NCBI GenBank assembly: GCA_963760985.1
Contig: CAVXFM010000004.1
Coordinates: 248,001 to 312,000 of the forward strand
Source of the DNA: JACRDG01 sp963760985
GTDB taxonomy: Bacteria; Desulfobacterota; Desulfomonilia; Desulfomonilales; Desulfomonilaceae
Reading direction: 5' to 3'
Length of the DNA stretch: 64,000 nucleotides
Shown: piece after piece, positions 46,851 to 57,672 of the stretch
How positions within the stretch are numbered: the stretch's first letter is position 1
How the letters are laid out: every line of letters begins with the position of its first letter
The notes under the pieces: generated by a model
What the model saw: the letters and a program-made list of their open reading frames with translations, nothing else
The model's database searches: none
What the model was told of the DNA's origin: nothing
Translations under genes and position numbers: made by a program

Positions 46851-46963
46851 GAGCCTCTTGCGTGGCTCCAACCATGGTGACAATTCACGGCGCTTCCCCC
46901 GTGCGCGTTTCGTCATCTGCCTTGTGACCCTAAGAATTGGCGTGAAGCATACCGGCCGTGTGA

Positions 46964-47995
46964 TCAGGTATTGGTGATCTCCCTCAGCAAGTCAATGTCT
47001 TCCAACATTCTTCCCGCGCCGCGTGCCACTGTGGTCATGGGATCGTCGGTTACCAGCACTGGCACTCCGATTTCGCGACGTACGTGTATGTCGAGGTTCT
47101 TCAACAACGCCCCACCGCCCGTGAGAACGATTCCCGTATCAATAATGTCCGCGGCAAGTTCAGGAGGACATTGTTCGAGGGCAAGTTTCACACTGTCGAC
47201 CATGGAGTTGACCGAATCCATGATGGCTTGCGTAATGTCGGTGGAGCTGACCGTGATGGTCTTGGGAATGCCGTCCATGAGGTCTCGACCTTTGACGTCG
47301 ATCTCTTCGACTGAGTCGTCCAAGTAGGCCCGGCCCACCATGACTTTTATCTGCTCCGCGGTCGAAGGACCAATGAGAATATTGTAATTCTTGCGAATAA
47401 ACGTGAGGATGTCCATGTCGAGCTTATCCCCGGCGATTTTGCTGGAACTGCTGTACACCACTCCGGTGAGTGAAATGATTGCCACTTCAGTGGTTCCACC
47501 CCCGATGTCCACAATCATGTTGCTTGTGGGCTCGGTAACCGGAAGGCCCGCTCCCATGGCTGCAGCCATGGCTTCTTCCACGATGAAAACCTCATGAGCC
47601 CCCGCGCTCAGGGTGGCATCTCGCACGGCGCGTCGTTCGACCGGGGTGACGCCCGAGGGAACGGAAATGATCACCCGGGGCTTTACAAACGCCTTGCGTT
47701 TGTGGACCTTCTGGATGAAGAACTTCAGCATGAGACTCGCCATCTCAAAGTTGGCAATGACCCCCTCTCTGAGCGGACGAAAGACCTCAATAGACCCCGG
47801 CACGCGGCCGATCATGCGCTTGGCTTCCTCACCGATCCAGACCTCTGAGCTGCGTCGATCCTTCTTACGCACCGCGACCACCGATGGTTCGTTGAGCACT
47901 ATGCCCTTTCCCTCGGCATAAATCAGGGTGTTGGCAGTCCCCAAATCAATAGCCAGATTTTTAGAAACCTTCGATGCGATGAAGTCGAAGAGCAT
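46964..47995 (-). CDS. mreB: Rod-shape-determining actin homologue MreB
   Basis: 343 residues, complete. Nucleotide-binding motifs are LAIDLGTANTLIY, IVDIGGGTTEVAIISL and TGGGALLKN. Other MreB signatures are PSVVAVRKK, RPLREGVIANFEMAS, SVPSGVTPVERRAV and IVEEAMAAAMGAGLPV. It forms membrane-bound filaments that guide cell-wall synthesis, implying a rod-shaped cell. mreC and mreD are not downstream in this window; the next minus-strand neighbour upstream is the SurA-like chaperone. Confidence 0.96.
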   Translation of the reverse strand: MLFDFIASKVSKNLAIDLGTANTLIYAEGKGIVLNEPSVVAVRKKDRRSSEVWIGEEAKRMIGRVPGSIEVFRPLREGVIANFEMASLMLKFFIQKVHKRKAFVKPRVIISVPSGVTPVERRAVRDATLSAGAHEVFIVEEAMAAAMGAGLPVTEPTSNMIVDIGGGTTEVAIISLTGVVYSSSSKIAGDKLDMDILTFIRKNYNILIGPSTAEQIKVMVGRAYLDDSVEEIDVKGRDLMDGIPKTITVSSTDITQAIMDSVNSMVDSVKLALEQCPPELAADIIDTGIVLTGGGALLKNLDIHVRREIGVPVLVTDDPMTTVARGAGRMLEDIDLLREITNT

Positions 47996-48585
47996 GGAAT
48001 GCCTTTTGCTGAAATCTGTAAGCTTCGAGACGAATCAAACCCTGGAATCGGGTTGGTATGGCCAATCGGAAGCGCTCAAGATCGCCACGACAATGAGACA
48101 TCATGCGATCGAGAAGCCTGTCACGGAACCCGACATGTGGGGACTCTCGTACTACCGGGCGCTGCCTGCGCATCTGCCGGATGGACAGACAAGCTCCTGG
48201 CAGCCTGACGCGCATCCCTCATCACGATGGCAAAGCTGCTACTCAGGGCCTCGCACTACCATCCCGGCTCCTTTGTCTGGGTCCTGAAAGTCTGAGGTAA
48301 TCTTAACCAAGACCAGAAAATCACCGTAACCAATGAAAGCCTTCTTCCTCGTCACCGTCGCTTGTGTGCGGCATGTGCAGCCGAGACGTGCACCATGAGC
48401 TGCCGCAATGGCTCGGAAGATTTTGCAAGGGGGACCCAGGAGGGAAACCTCTTTGCACGGGGATTTCACTCTGGGAAACGCACGTTCATGTAAGGCTTTT
48501 TCTTTGGCAACCTGTTCCGAGAGTCAAGAGAACCAAAGCGGTCGTACCACTGTCCCGGGAAAGCGTTGAGTTACGCAGCAGCCTC
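47996..48585. other. Gap between the chaperone gene and mreB
   Basis: About 590 bp presumably containing the mreB promoter on the minus strand; I cannot point to a reliable one. A 76-codon minus-strand frame at 48239-48469 has no ribosome-binding site or recognisable product. Confidence 0.4.
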
Positions 48586-49989
48586 CTACAGCCTTTCTTC
48601 GATAATCGAATTCTTCTTGAGGTCATCAACCCATTGTTTCATTGCGGCACGCATCCGCTGGGATCGAAGAATGTTCATCACCTTATCACGTTCTTTTTGG
48701 TACGCTTCTTTTTCCTTATCAGTAAGGATGCCAGGATCCTTTTCGGGCTTCTTCGCACTCTTGGTTCCAGGCTCTTTTTCCGCAGCCGGCGCGGATTCCT
48801 CCTTTGATTTTTTTGCGGCACGCTGCGCGGCCAGGGCTCGTTCTTGCTCGGCCTTGCGTTTCTGGTACATTTCGTCAATCTGTTTCTCCATCTTCTTGCG
48901 TTCCGCAGCCGGGATGGGGATTCTACTGACCTTCCTGTTCTTTGCCTCTGCCAGATTCAGTATGATGAGCGAGTTCTTCGTGCTAAGGGGGGGGGCCACC
49001 TCTCCTACTTTCATCTGCTGGACAAGTTTCTGCATGTTCGCACTCATGTCCCTGTAATTGAGGAAACCGAGATCCCCTCCCTTGGACGCAGTGGAATCCC
49101 GCGAATATTTCTTGGCAAGCTTACCGAAATCCGCTCCTGTCTTCACCTCATCGAATATCTTGTGGACGGTCTGGATGAGCTTCTCCTTCTCCCTCTTGTC
49201 AGCCGGATTGCTGATACGCAGCACAATTTGTCGGAGCCTCAGTTTGCCCCCGGTAAAGACTTCTTTGTGGGTGGGAACCTTCGGTTTTTCCTCTTCTTCC
49301 GGTTCCGGTGACGAATGAAGGCGCTTCATGAGCTTTTCGTATTGTTCGTCGATCTGGTCTTTGTTCTCCTTGAAATATTCTTGCGCGTCCTTCTCGCTTA
49401 CTGCCGCTTTTTGATTCAATTCACGGCTGATCAACGCGGAAAGAACCAGCTGACGCTTCATCATCTTTCGATAATCAGCGTAATTCAGTCCTTTCGTTGC
49501 AAGGAACATGATGAATTTGTCGTAAGACAGTTTGTTCCGTTTCCTCAGAGAGTCAATGGCCGCGTCCAAACCCTGCTCGCTCATCTTGATGCCTTTTTTG
49601 GAGGCTTCCTGCTCGAGTAGGCGTACGATAACGAGTTCGTCCAGTATCTCTTTCTCGGTGGGCCATTTTCCGGGCGGCACCACACCAAGCGGCATGGCGA
49701 AATTCTGCCGCACGAATGGTTGCTTTTGTTCTTTCACTTCAGATTCGAGAATGACATCGCCGTTGACCACCGCCGCGACCCGGTCTGAATAGATCGGAGC
49801 AGCTCCGGCACAGTGAACCCACGAAAGGGTCCCTATGACAATGAGGATCAATACGATCGCAGGCTTGACTTTGGCTGACTGGGTCGTGGCACGGATCGTA
49901 GTCCCTCCCTGAGTGGCCTGATCGTTGAGGTTGTCCCATGCGGTATTCAATTGGCTTGCCCCGTCTTTCATTGGTTGTGTACTCAACAC
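48586..49989 (-). CDS. SurA/PpiC-type periplasmic peptidyl-prolyl isomerase
   Basis: 467 residues. A 40-residue N-terminal stretch precedes the export segment (PAIVLILIVIGTLSWVHCAGAA), so the true start may be internal; its Cys could also be a lipid-attachment site. The SurA-type N domain follows (DRVAAVVNGDVILESEVKEQ, ILDELVIVRLLEQEA). Then comes a single parvulin domain (LRLRQIVLRIS, DFGKLAKKYSRDSTASKGGDLGFLN, VGEVAPPLST). The C-terminus is a Lys/Glu/Ala-rich linker and a helical tail (RAAMKQWVDDLKKNSIIEERL) like that of SurA. It would fold outer-membrane proteins. It lies just downstream of mfd, in the same direction, as in many delta-proteobacteria. Confidence 0.9.
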   Translation of the reverse strand: MLSTQPMKDGASQLNTAWDNLNDQATQGGTTIRATTQSAKVKPAIVLILIVIGTLSWVHCAGAAPIYSDRVAAVVNGDVILESEVKEQKQPFVRQNFAMPLGVVPPGKWPTEKEILDELVIVRLLEQEASKKGIKMSEQGLDAAIDSLRKRNKLSYDKFIMFLATKGLNYADYRKMMKRQLVLSALISRELNQKAAVSEKDAQEYFKENKDQIDEQYEKLMKRLHSSPEPEEEEKPKVPTHKEVFTGGKLRLRQIVLRISNPADKREKEKLIQTVHKIFDEVKTGADFGKLAKKYSRDSTASKGGDLGFLNYRDMSANMQKLVQQMKVGEVAPPLSTKNSLIILNLAEAKNRKVSRIPIPAAERKKMEKQIDEMYQKRKAEQERALAAQRAAKKSKEESAPAAEKEPGTKSAKKPEKDPGILTDKEKEAYQKERDKVMNILRSQRMRAAMKQWVDDLKKNSIIEERL

Positions 49990-50080
49990 TTAAATCCTTA
50001 ATAGAAACCGTAGTTTTTTTCAACTCCAATGCGTGAACACGTCCTGCCCCCCCACCCGCGTTCTGCGGCAACGAGGTTGC

Positions 50081-53000
50081 TCAAAACCTGGCTTTTTTCA
50101 ATGCAATAGACGCCTTTTGTCCTATGGTGGGCTCCGTGCTCCCAGGGGTGGAAAAAGCGTCTTTGGATTCAAGACTCTCGCGTAGCCGGTCAAGGACCGC
50201 GCAACAGTCCCGGACTCGGGATTCCGCATCTGTCTCGCCCACAAGATACCCGAGCTTATCCCCAGGGAGCACGCGGACTCTCGGATCTTTCTGAGCCCAC
50301 CATACCAGCATGAGCGGATTGACGGAAGTGTCCGCATCAAACGTGAAGATCAGTTCTTTTCCCGTGTAATCGAGCCTCAGCACGCGTAATTGCTTTAAAT
50401 CGAGCCTTATGCGCATGATCGTCAGGAGGTGCGAAACCTGGAGAGGAGTCTTTCCGTAAAGATCGATGATTTCTTCCTCGATCTCTTCGATCTCACTGGG
50501 GCTGTCCGCGCGGGACAGCCGCTTGTACAGGTTCATGCGCTGCTGAGAATCGGGGACATAGTCCTCTGGAATAAGCGCCTCCAGCCTGAGATGGATTTCC
50601 GGATCGATTCTCGGCGGCGGCTCTTCGCCCTTGATCTCCTGCACGGCTTGCTCGAGCAAGTCCAGGTACATCTCGTACCCCACCTGTGCCACGTGCCCGG
50701 ATTGTGAGGTGCCAAGCAGATTACCCGCGCCCCGTATTTCCATGTCTCGCATGGCGATTCTGAAGCCCTGACCGAGGTTCGAGTGTTCCTGAATGACCGC
50801 GAGACGTTTCATGGCATCCGGGGTAATCATGGTCTCAGGCGGGGTCAACATGTACGCGTGCGCACGAACCGAGGAGCGGCCCACGCGGCCACGGAGCTGA
50901 TAGAGATCCGCAAGACCGAACGTATCCGCGCGCTCGATAATTATCGTATTCGCTCGGGGGATGTCCAAACCGGATTCAATGATGTTGGTGCACACCAGCA
51001 CGTTGATCTTTCCTGTGACAAAGTTGGTCATCACCTCTTCCAGGGAATGGCCGGGCATTTGACCGTGCGCCACCCCGAACCGCCCCTCGGGTATGAGCTT
51101 CTGGAGTAAGCTGGCTCGTCGGAAGATGCTCTGCACCCGATTGTGCAGGTAGAACACCTGTCCTCCGCGGTTGAGTTCGCGCATGATCGCTTCTCTGATT
51201 ACCTCTTCGGATTGGCGCATCACGTGTGTGCGGATGGAACGGCGGTTGGCCGGGGGCGTCTCGATTACGGAGAGATCCCTAATCCCGGTAAGCGCAAGAT
51301 TCAGCGTGCGCGGGATAGGGGTTGCGGTCAGGGTGAGCACGTCCACCACTGCTTTGTATTTCTTTATTTTCTCTTTGTGAGCCACGCCGAAACGTTGTTC
51401 CTCATCTACCACCAACAATCCGAGATCCCGGAATTTCAGGTCTTTTTGCAGGAGCCGGTGTGTGCCGATGACCACGTCCAATTTCCCTTCTGCAAGCTTT
51501 TGGACGATGTCCTTCTGCTCCATGGGATTCCTGAACCGCGAGAGCATATCCACCTGAATCGGGTACCCCTCAAAACGGGCCGCAAACGTGTCAAGGTGCT
51601 GCTGAGCCAGGACCGGTAGTAGGCACAAGCACCGCGACCTGCTTTCCGTCCATGATGGCCCGAAACGCGGCGCGCACTGCCACTTCGGTCTTGCCATACC
51701 CCACGTCACCGCAGACCAGACGATCCATGGGGCGATCGGAATCCATGGATTCCATGACGTCCTGGATGGCCTTGGCCTGGTCCGGGGTTTCCTCAAAGCG
51801 GAACGCAGCTTCAAAGGTCGCGAAATTCTCGTCAGGTGGGGAATATGCCTTTCGCGTGCTCACATGACGTTTTGCATGAATTTCCAACAAGTCGCGCGCC
51901 ATTTCCTTGATGGACTTCTTGACCTTGGCCTTGGTCTTTGCCCACCCCTTGCCACCGAGACGATCTATGCGAGGCGGTTCTTCCGAGCCGGAAACGTACT
52001 TCTGGATGACGTGAAGCCGGTCCAGCGGATGGTACAACAAGTCGCCACCCGAGTACTCAATGACCATCACCTCGCCGGGAATGCCGTCAAATTCCTTGCG
52101 AGCCAAGCCTCGAAAGATACCGATGCCGTAATCCTCATGGACCACGGCCTCCCCTTCCTTGAGGTCGGTCAAGGACGAGATGAGGCTTCCTCGTGCGCGA
52201 TGCTTTGTATGAGCGCGAACCCTTGACCCGAATATTTCCTCTTCGGTGATCACGATCCGATGCGCGTGCTCCATGCGGAACCCCGCGGAGAGAGGCCCGA
52301 CGTACAGACGAATCCCGGGCGTGGGTTCGGTCACAAAATGGGACGCGTCGAATCCTTCTCCTCGAAAGTCCACATTGAGCGCGTACGGCTCCAGGAGCTT
52401 GAGCAAGCGATGAGCCTGACCCTGCGTATGGCTGACCAGGAAGATCTCGTTCCCGTCGTCCTGCCATGTGCTCAAACGGGTGACAAGCCTCGCCATACCC
52501 GCGTCGTATGCCTTCCTCTTGAGGAGGTCAGCTCTGATATCGTTGTTGGATTCGCATTGAAGCCTGATCGTGGTACGACCGGGCTCCTCCACTTCCAGGT
52601 CGGACAAGACTATGGTGCGGAACTGACCGATCTTGTCCTGAAAATCTTCTTCCGAAGAGGTACAGGTCCTCCGAGGCCGGTACGGGTAACCCATCTTCTG
52701 CAGCGTTTTCCCAGCCCCGAGAGATCTCCTCCTCCAGATCCTGAAAGGTACGGCCTCGCGTATCCACGTCAGGGACGATCACGATGGAATCCCTGGGGAA
52801 ATAGTCAATCAGAGATTCCATGCCCGGGAAGAAATACGGCAAATAGAATTCTGCTCCAGGGAAGCGGACTCCATGACGAAAATCATCCACCAGACTCTGT
52901 CTTACGCGTTTTTCGACCCCTCGGTCTTCGCACGCGTGCAAGAGACGTGTGAGCCCTTGTTCCCTTGCCTGTTCGTCCGGAACAAGCATGTGTATGGGTC

Positions 53001-53702
53001 CGATCTGGATCTCGGTCTTTTCTTCACGGGAGCGCTGATTGGACGGATCGAAGAAGCGGATGGACTCGATCCGATCGCCGAACTGTTCCAATCGCACAGG
53101 ATAAGGATAGAAAGGCGGATACACATCAATGATAAAGCCGCGGTACTGAAAATTCCCCCGCATCCTCTACCAGGGGGGAGCGCGTGTACCCGGCAGCCAC
53201 AAGCCTTTCCAGCAGGGCCTCGCGATTGAGCTCCTGTCCGACGGACAAGGAAAAGCTGGTGCGTGCAAAGACCGATCGAGGCACGATCTTGCGGATCACA
53301 GAGTCCAAACCGGTGACAATGACACGGGGCGGTTTGCCTTCGGTCAGGCGGAACAGCGCGGCCATCCGGCCTATCCAGACGTCTGCTTCAAACCCTCCGA
53401 ATGCAAACGGAGTGAGTTCCGAGGAGGGATAGAGTACCACCTGTTCCTGGAGCGGACGCGGGTCCCCCTCCTCCTCGCCCAGAAAAAAGCGGATGTCGCT
53501 CGCGACCCGAGACGCAGCGTCTCCCTCGGGAAGCACCAGTACCGATGGTCCCTGTGCCGCGTTTGACCGCGGACGCGACCACAAAGGCCGCTCCAGAACC
53601 TTGAAGCCCGTAGATGCCGCCGCCCTCGGCGGATCCTGCCAGAAAGCCAACACCCTGTTCAAGCGTAGGAGCGTATGCGTGGGAAGGCAGAGGAACAGTC
53701 AT
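50081..53702 (-). CDS. mfd: Transcription-repair coupling factor Mfd (four frameshifts)
   Basis: Large SF2 translocase that removes stalled RNA polymerase and recruits UvrA. Domains in order are the UvrB-like N-terminal part (SVLVLPEGDAASRVASDI, VVLYPSSELTPF), RGFIIDVYPPFYPYPVRLEQF, the RNA-polymerase-interacting domain (VHEDYGIGIFRGL), helicase lobes (Walker A CGDVGYGKTEVA, Walker B DEEQRFGV, TATPIPRTL, GRVGRSS) and the C-terminal D7 domain. Frames change near 53552, 53141, 52650 and 51615. Deleting one base at each (A, C, T, G) restores LVLPEG, FSVRGFII, LYLSEEDFQ and VPTTVLAQQHL. The repaired length is about 1,206 residues, slightly long but typical. mfd is rarely a pseudogene, which supports sequence error. 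Confidence 0.93.
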
Positions 53703-54187
53703 AGCATTTTGATCAAATGGACCAATTTTCTCATAGAATCAGACGGACCCCGTTACCGGATTCACATGGGTTCCGCTGTCCGCTTCCCGGGCTTGCCTCG
53801 ACCAGGCGCGTCTCCGGGGCCCTGCGCCGCACAATAGATCGCAGGACAATCATTTCCTCGCGGACGATCACACAGAACCTACCATACCCGCCGTGTTCGC
53901 GCAAAGGGTCCCGTACCGTCCGAGTGGTGCGGTCTCAAGGCTCTTGGCCGGTTCGGGATGTACCGATTGACTTGTGTAAAGCGATCAGTTATGCGATAAA
54001 GTTAACCTTTGCCGGGAAGCACGCGCTGCTCTCGGAAAGTAACCGTTCAACAGGCTGCATGATAAAGCAGGACTGACCGCAAGGACCGACTTTTCCCATC
54101 GGACGATCACGTACCGTGTACGCGAATGGTCCGATAGCCGCGTCCCCCGGCGAACGGTTACCTCGGACAAAACCGCGAGGCAAGATT
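53703..54187. other. Divergent promoter region between mfd and the YfgM-like gene
   Basis: No gene. A weak plus-strand pair, TTGACT (53967-53972) and TATGCG (53990-53995), has a 17-bp spacer. No repeat copy seen. Confidence 0.35.
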
Positions 54188-54897
54188 GTGGCCGAGAAGA
54201 AGATTTCACGGAAAGAGCTGCTCAAAGAACCTGATGAATTCCTTACCACTACCGCCAAAGTGATCAACTACACGCGGGAAAACCCGCGAAGGGCCGCGTT
54301 CCTGGTCATCATCGCGGTGGTGTGTCTGGCAGGAGCCCTTGGATTTTACGGGATCCGCAAGCATCGGGAAGCCAGGAGCCTGCAACTGTTTGACCAGGCC
54401 TTCCGCCAATACCACGAGTTGTTTTATTCGCCAGGAACTCCAGCCCCGGAAAAAGTGGGCAAGCTTCTCGCTGAGTTCGAGACCGTGGCCAAAGATTACG
54501 GATCGCTTCCGGCAGGACAGTTGGCACAGCTGGACCGCGGGCATGTCCTGTACCAGAAGGGTGATTTCAAGGACGCGCTGGCGCGGTACGACAGCCTGCG
54601 GTCGTCGATCCTCACGAAAAAAGGTCTGGAACCTTTGATTTTGTACCATATAGCTATGACCCGTTTTGCCCTGAAGGACTTCGAGCAGGCAGACAACCTC
54701 TTTACCCAGCTTTCCAAAGACACCAACTCGCCGTACCGGCGAGAGGCTTTTGCAGCCATCGCGCACATCTATGAATCCATGGGCAAAAACAAAGAGGCAG
54801 CGCAAGCGTAACAAACAATACCTCAAGATGTTCCCCGAGGCACCTGATGCCGCGTTCGATCCGCGCCAGACTCGCGGAACTCTCCATGAAGGGATAG
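54188..54897 (+). CDS. YfgM-like membrane-anchored TPR protein (two frameshifts)
   Basis: The start is a GTG at 54188 with GAGG upstream. A cytoplasmic N-terminal helix (KELLKEPDEFLTTTAKVI) and one membrane span (AAFLVIIAVVCLAGALGFYGI) precede TPR-like helices (LYQKGDFKDALARYDSLR, FALKDFEQADNLFTQLS, AAIAHIYESMGKNKEAAQA). This layout fits the YfgM/BamD-assisting group of single-span periplasmic TPR proteins. Two one-base insertions near 54813 and 54859 hide the end; removing them gives YKQYLKMFPEAPDAAF then IRARLAELSMKG and a stop at 54895-54897. The likely role is at the Sec translocon or in envelope assembly. Confidence 0.75.
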
Positions 54898-55190
54898 ACC
54901 GCGCGCAGCAATAACACTGAGATCGAGGGAGGGACTGCTTGCAGAGAGTCGCTCTCCAAGCTCCTGTCCAGGAAAACCTCAAGCCCTGGCCGAAGTTTTG
55001 ACAACCTGACCGGGCTGTCGCTCATGTACTCTCTTCAGTTCCGAGTGTGATTCGTGGGGCTAAGCAAGTCTTTTCGTGGTTTGCGTACGGGAAAAACCGG
55101 AGGTCTCAGCCGTCAGAGGCCTCACCATATGGGGACGACGTCATTTCGCACGAGAACACTCGCCGCAGCAGCTGGTAACGGAGGAGCGCG

Positions 55191-55472
55191 ATGGAAGACA
55201 ACGCGAGAATCGGTCATCGAGTGATCGGGACAATAAGGGCAGTAAAGGGATCTTGTAGCGTCGGGCACCTGCCGGGGGACCAGATTGACCTGAGCGGCCA
55301 TGATTCTGGCGGGCTCTGTGGTTTTTTGTACCATCAGGCATTTCCTTACATCATCATGCTTCAGTTTGGAGGCGGTTTTCCGCCGGAGTGGGGAGGCCCG
55401 GACGTTGTCCGGTTGGACTGCCTCGACAAGACGAACATGGTGACCATCGAACTGAGGCGCACGCGAGATTGA
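55191..55472 (+). CDS. TIGR04076 family small protein
   Basis: 93 residues, with GGAGG six bases before the ATG. It follows the TIGR04076 pattern: an early Cys and Gly (GSCSVGHLPGDQIDL), GLCGFLYHQAFPYIIMLQFGG with FPPEWGGPD, and VRLDCLDKTNMVTIELRR near the end. Members are short cytoplasmic proteins of unknown function in anaerobes, with conserved Cys that may bind a metal. It stands alone. Confidence 0.75.
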   Translation: MEDNARIGHRVIGTIRAVKGSCSVGHLPGDQIDLSGHDSGGLCGFLYHQAFPYIIMLQFGGGFPPEWGGPDVVRLDCLDKTNMVTIELRRTRD

Positions 55473-56115
55473 TGGCACCCCATGTCCGCGACCGCAGACC
55501 AACAGCAGCGAACACGCACATGCGGTTCGGGGGGAACCCGCTGTTCAAGAAGGATGTTGCCTGGCCCTTCCCTTTCCAGGATATCTCACCGCATTACGGA
55601 CCCTCATGCCGGTTGCCGCACGTATGGCCTCATTGTTCATGCTTTTGGGGGCCGACCGGAGATCTCGTGAACGGAGATTCGACGGCCTGCCGCCGTCGAG
55701 GCGACGGAGACCTGTGTACGCTCTCAGTGAATGGGATGGCGTGAGGGCACGCGCCATCGCAATCCGAGCAATAGTCGACTCTCCTACCGCAAGAAAACTG
55801 ATCAGTGCTGCGGTTCACCCCTTACTGGCTCATCAAGGAAAACCCATGACAAGGCCTCGGCAATAAGCTATAATCTCTCTGAGGCAGACGTTTCCCCGGT
55901 GAGCGCCTCTTGTAGGACGAACATGCCAAGTGGTCTATGATATCCGCTAGTTATCTGAGCCTTCATCTGGATTGCGGGCCCCGCACCTGCGCAGCGCTCC
56001 GTGTTCTTCTTACGACAATTGTTTTTCGATGGCTAAGCGTAGAGTTACGGTCAAATCGACCTCGTTGATGCGGAGGTGCGTTACCGCACCGATAAATTAA
56101 GCGTACGGAAGGCTT
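55473..56115. other. Intergenic region with partial repeat copy R8
   Basis: No gene supported. Repeat copy R8 lies at about 55655-55718. The rest has no clear signal apart from the GGAAGG before the gene at 56116. Confidence 0.45.
55655..55718 (+). repeat. Dispersed palindromic repeat, partial copy R8
   Basis: Reads GGAGATCTCGTGAACG, GAGATTCGACGGC, GCCGTCGAGGCGACGG and AGACCTG. The core hairpin is stronger than in other copies: GACGGC and GCCGTC pair around CTGCC. The outer arms AGATCTC/GAGACCT pair with one mismatch. The tail found in R1, R5 and R7 is missing. Confidence 0.65.
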
Positions 56116-57421
56116 ATGATGCCCCCCCCTCAAGCGCTGGGTATTCTTTATGTCGAAGATGACGCTTCCATGGCCGCACTCGTTCAAAAGAAACTGCGTC
56201 GGACGGGATATGAGATTCAATGTGCAGAAACCGGGGCGGACGCACTGGAAATGTGGGATTCGCACGTTTTTGACGTGCTTCTTTTGGACCACGGACTTCC
56301 TGATATGACCGGTCTCGAAGTCATTCACACATTTTCCCGGCGAGGGCCTATTCCTCCCATTGTGATGATCACCGCCGCAGGAGACGAGAAGGTTGCAGTT
56401 CAGGCTCTCAAGCTCGGGGCTTCCGACTACGTGGTGAAGGATGTCAATCTGGTCTTCTTGGAGCTGCTCCCCTCCGCGATTGAGCAGGCCTTGGCTCGGC
56501 AACGGCTTCAGAAGGAGAAACAAAGGGCCAAGGCGGAGTTGGAAGAGGCGTACGCATCACTTGAAGTGCGAGTCCAGGAGGCAACCAGAGACCTCCTCGT
56601 AGCAATGGAGAATTTGCAGACCGAGGTCGAAGCACGGCGAGAAACCGAAGCACGCCTCCAGGAGCAGCACAATTTTCTTCACAAGGTACTTGAGTCTCTG
56701 ACCCACCCGCTTTACGTGGTGGACGCGAATGACTACTCGGTAAAGCTGGCCAATACCGCGGCACGATCGCAGGGTCTGATCGAAGATGCCAAATGCTATT
56801 TTTCTATTCATGGTTTAAGCGAACCATGTCGGGGTTCGGACCACGTGTGTCCCATTGAACAAGTGAAACGGGCAAAGGCTGCCGTGACCATCGAACACGT
56901 CCATGTCTGTTCTAAACAGGCCCGTCGTGTGGTCGAAGTCCATGCCTATCCCATCCTTGACAGCCACGGGAACGTAGGGCAGGTGATTCAATCCATCCTC
57001 GACGTTACCGAACGTCGACAGGCAGAAAACTCCCTGCGCGACTTGCTTGAGATGTCCTCTAACATCATTCAAAATATCCCCTCCGGCCTTCTTATTTTTC
57101 AGTACCAGGCTCCAAACGAGTTTTTTCTCGTCAACGCGAACCTGCAAGCTACCAAGTTGACGGGAATCACCGTGAAAGAATGGAGAGGCCAGGAATTTGA
57201 CGAGATGTGGCCCAATGCGCGCACGTACAGGCCTTTTCCAGGCCTGTGTCAACACGATGGAAACAGGCGAGACGTTCAGAACGGATGCATTCGTCTTCAG
57301 AAATCGACTGGGCCAGAAGCTCTTCAGAATAAGGGCTTTTCAGTTGCCGGGGAACCTCCTCGGTCTGTCGTTTGAAGACGTGTCCGACTCCAGGCCCGCA
57401 GGTCCGCCTTCAGAGCAATAA
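56116..57421 (+). CDS. Receiver-PAS-PAS signalling protein without an output domain (one frameshift)
   Basis: About 434 residues after repair. Receiver at about 8-125 (YVEDDASM, acceptor VLLLDHGLPDMTG, conserved lysine region VVKDVN), a coiled coil (about 140-200), then a Cys-rich PAS domain (CYFSIHGLSEPC, VCPIEQ) and a second PAS (about 310-430). The frame change near 57228 is repaired by removing one T (ARTTGLFQACVNTM), ending at 57421. With no kinase, cyclase or DNA-binding part, it probably works with the large kinase gene 250 bases downstream, whose PAS domains share the same Cys motif. Confidence 0.78.
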
Positions 57422-57672
57422 CGTCAGCGTGCACGAAAACAAGTGGGACGGTGTCGCGCCTCCTCCGGTACGAACGGGAGCGCGCAGGGGTTCCAGGGGG
57501 AATGGTTGCCGGACTTTGTGAGTCATGGGGGGATTTTGTTGAGCGATGCGGGTAGTGGTATGGTACAGCCTATCTGCTTGCATCCGATCACCCTGCCGCT
57601 TTTGGCCAGTGAATGGCTTTTTTCAAGCAAGCCGACCGGCTTTTTCGCGGGCCAGCACCTCGGGGGAGTTTC

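Noticed and set aside
48239..48469. 76-codon minus-strand frame in the gap before mreB
   Set aside because: No ribosome-binding site and no recognisable family; composition not distinct from the flanks.
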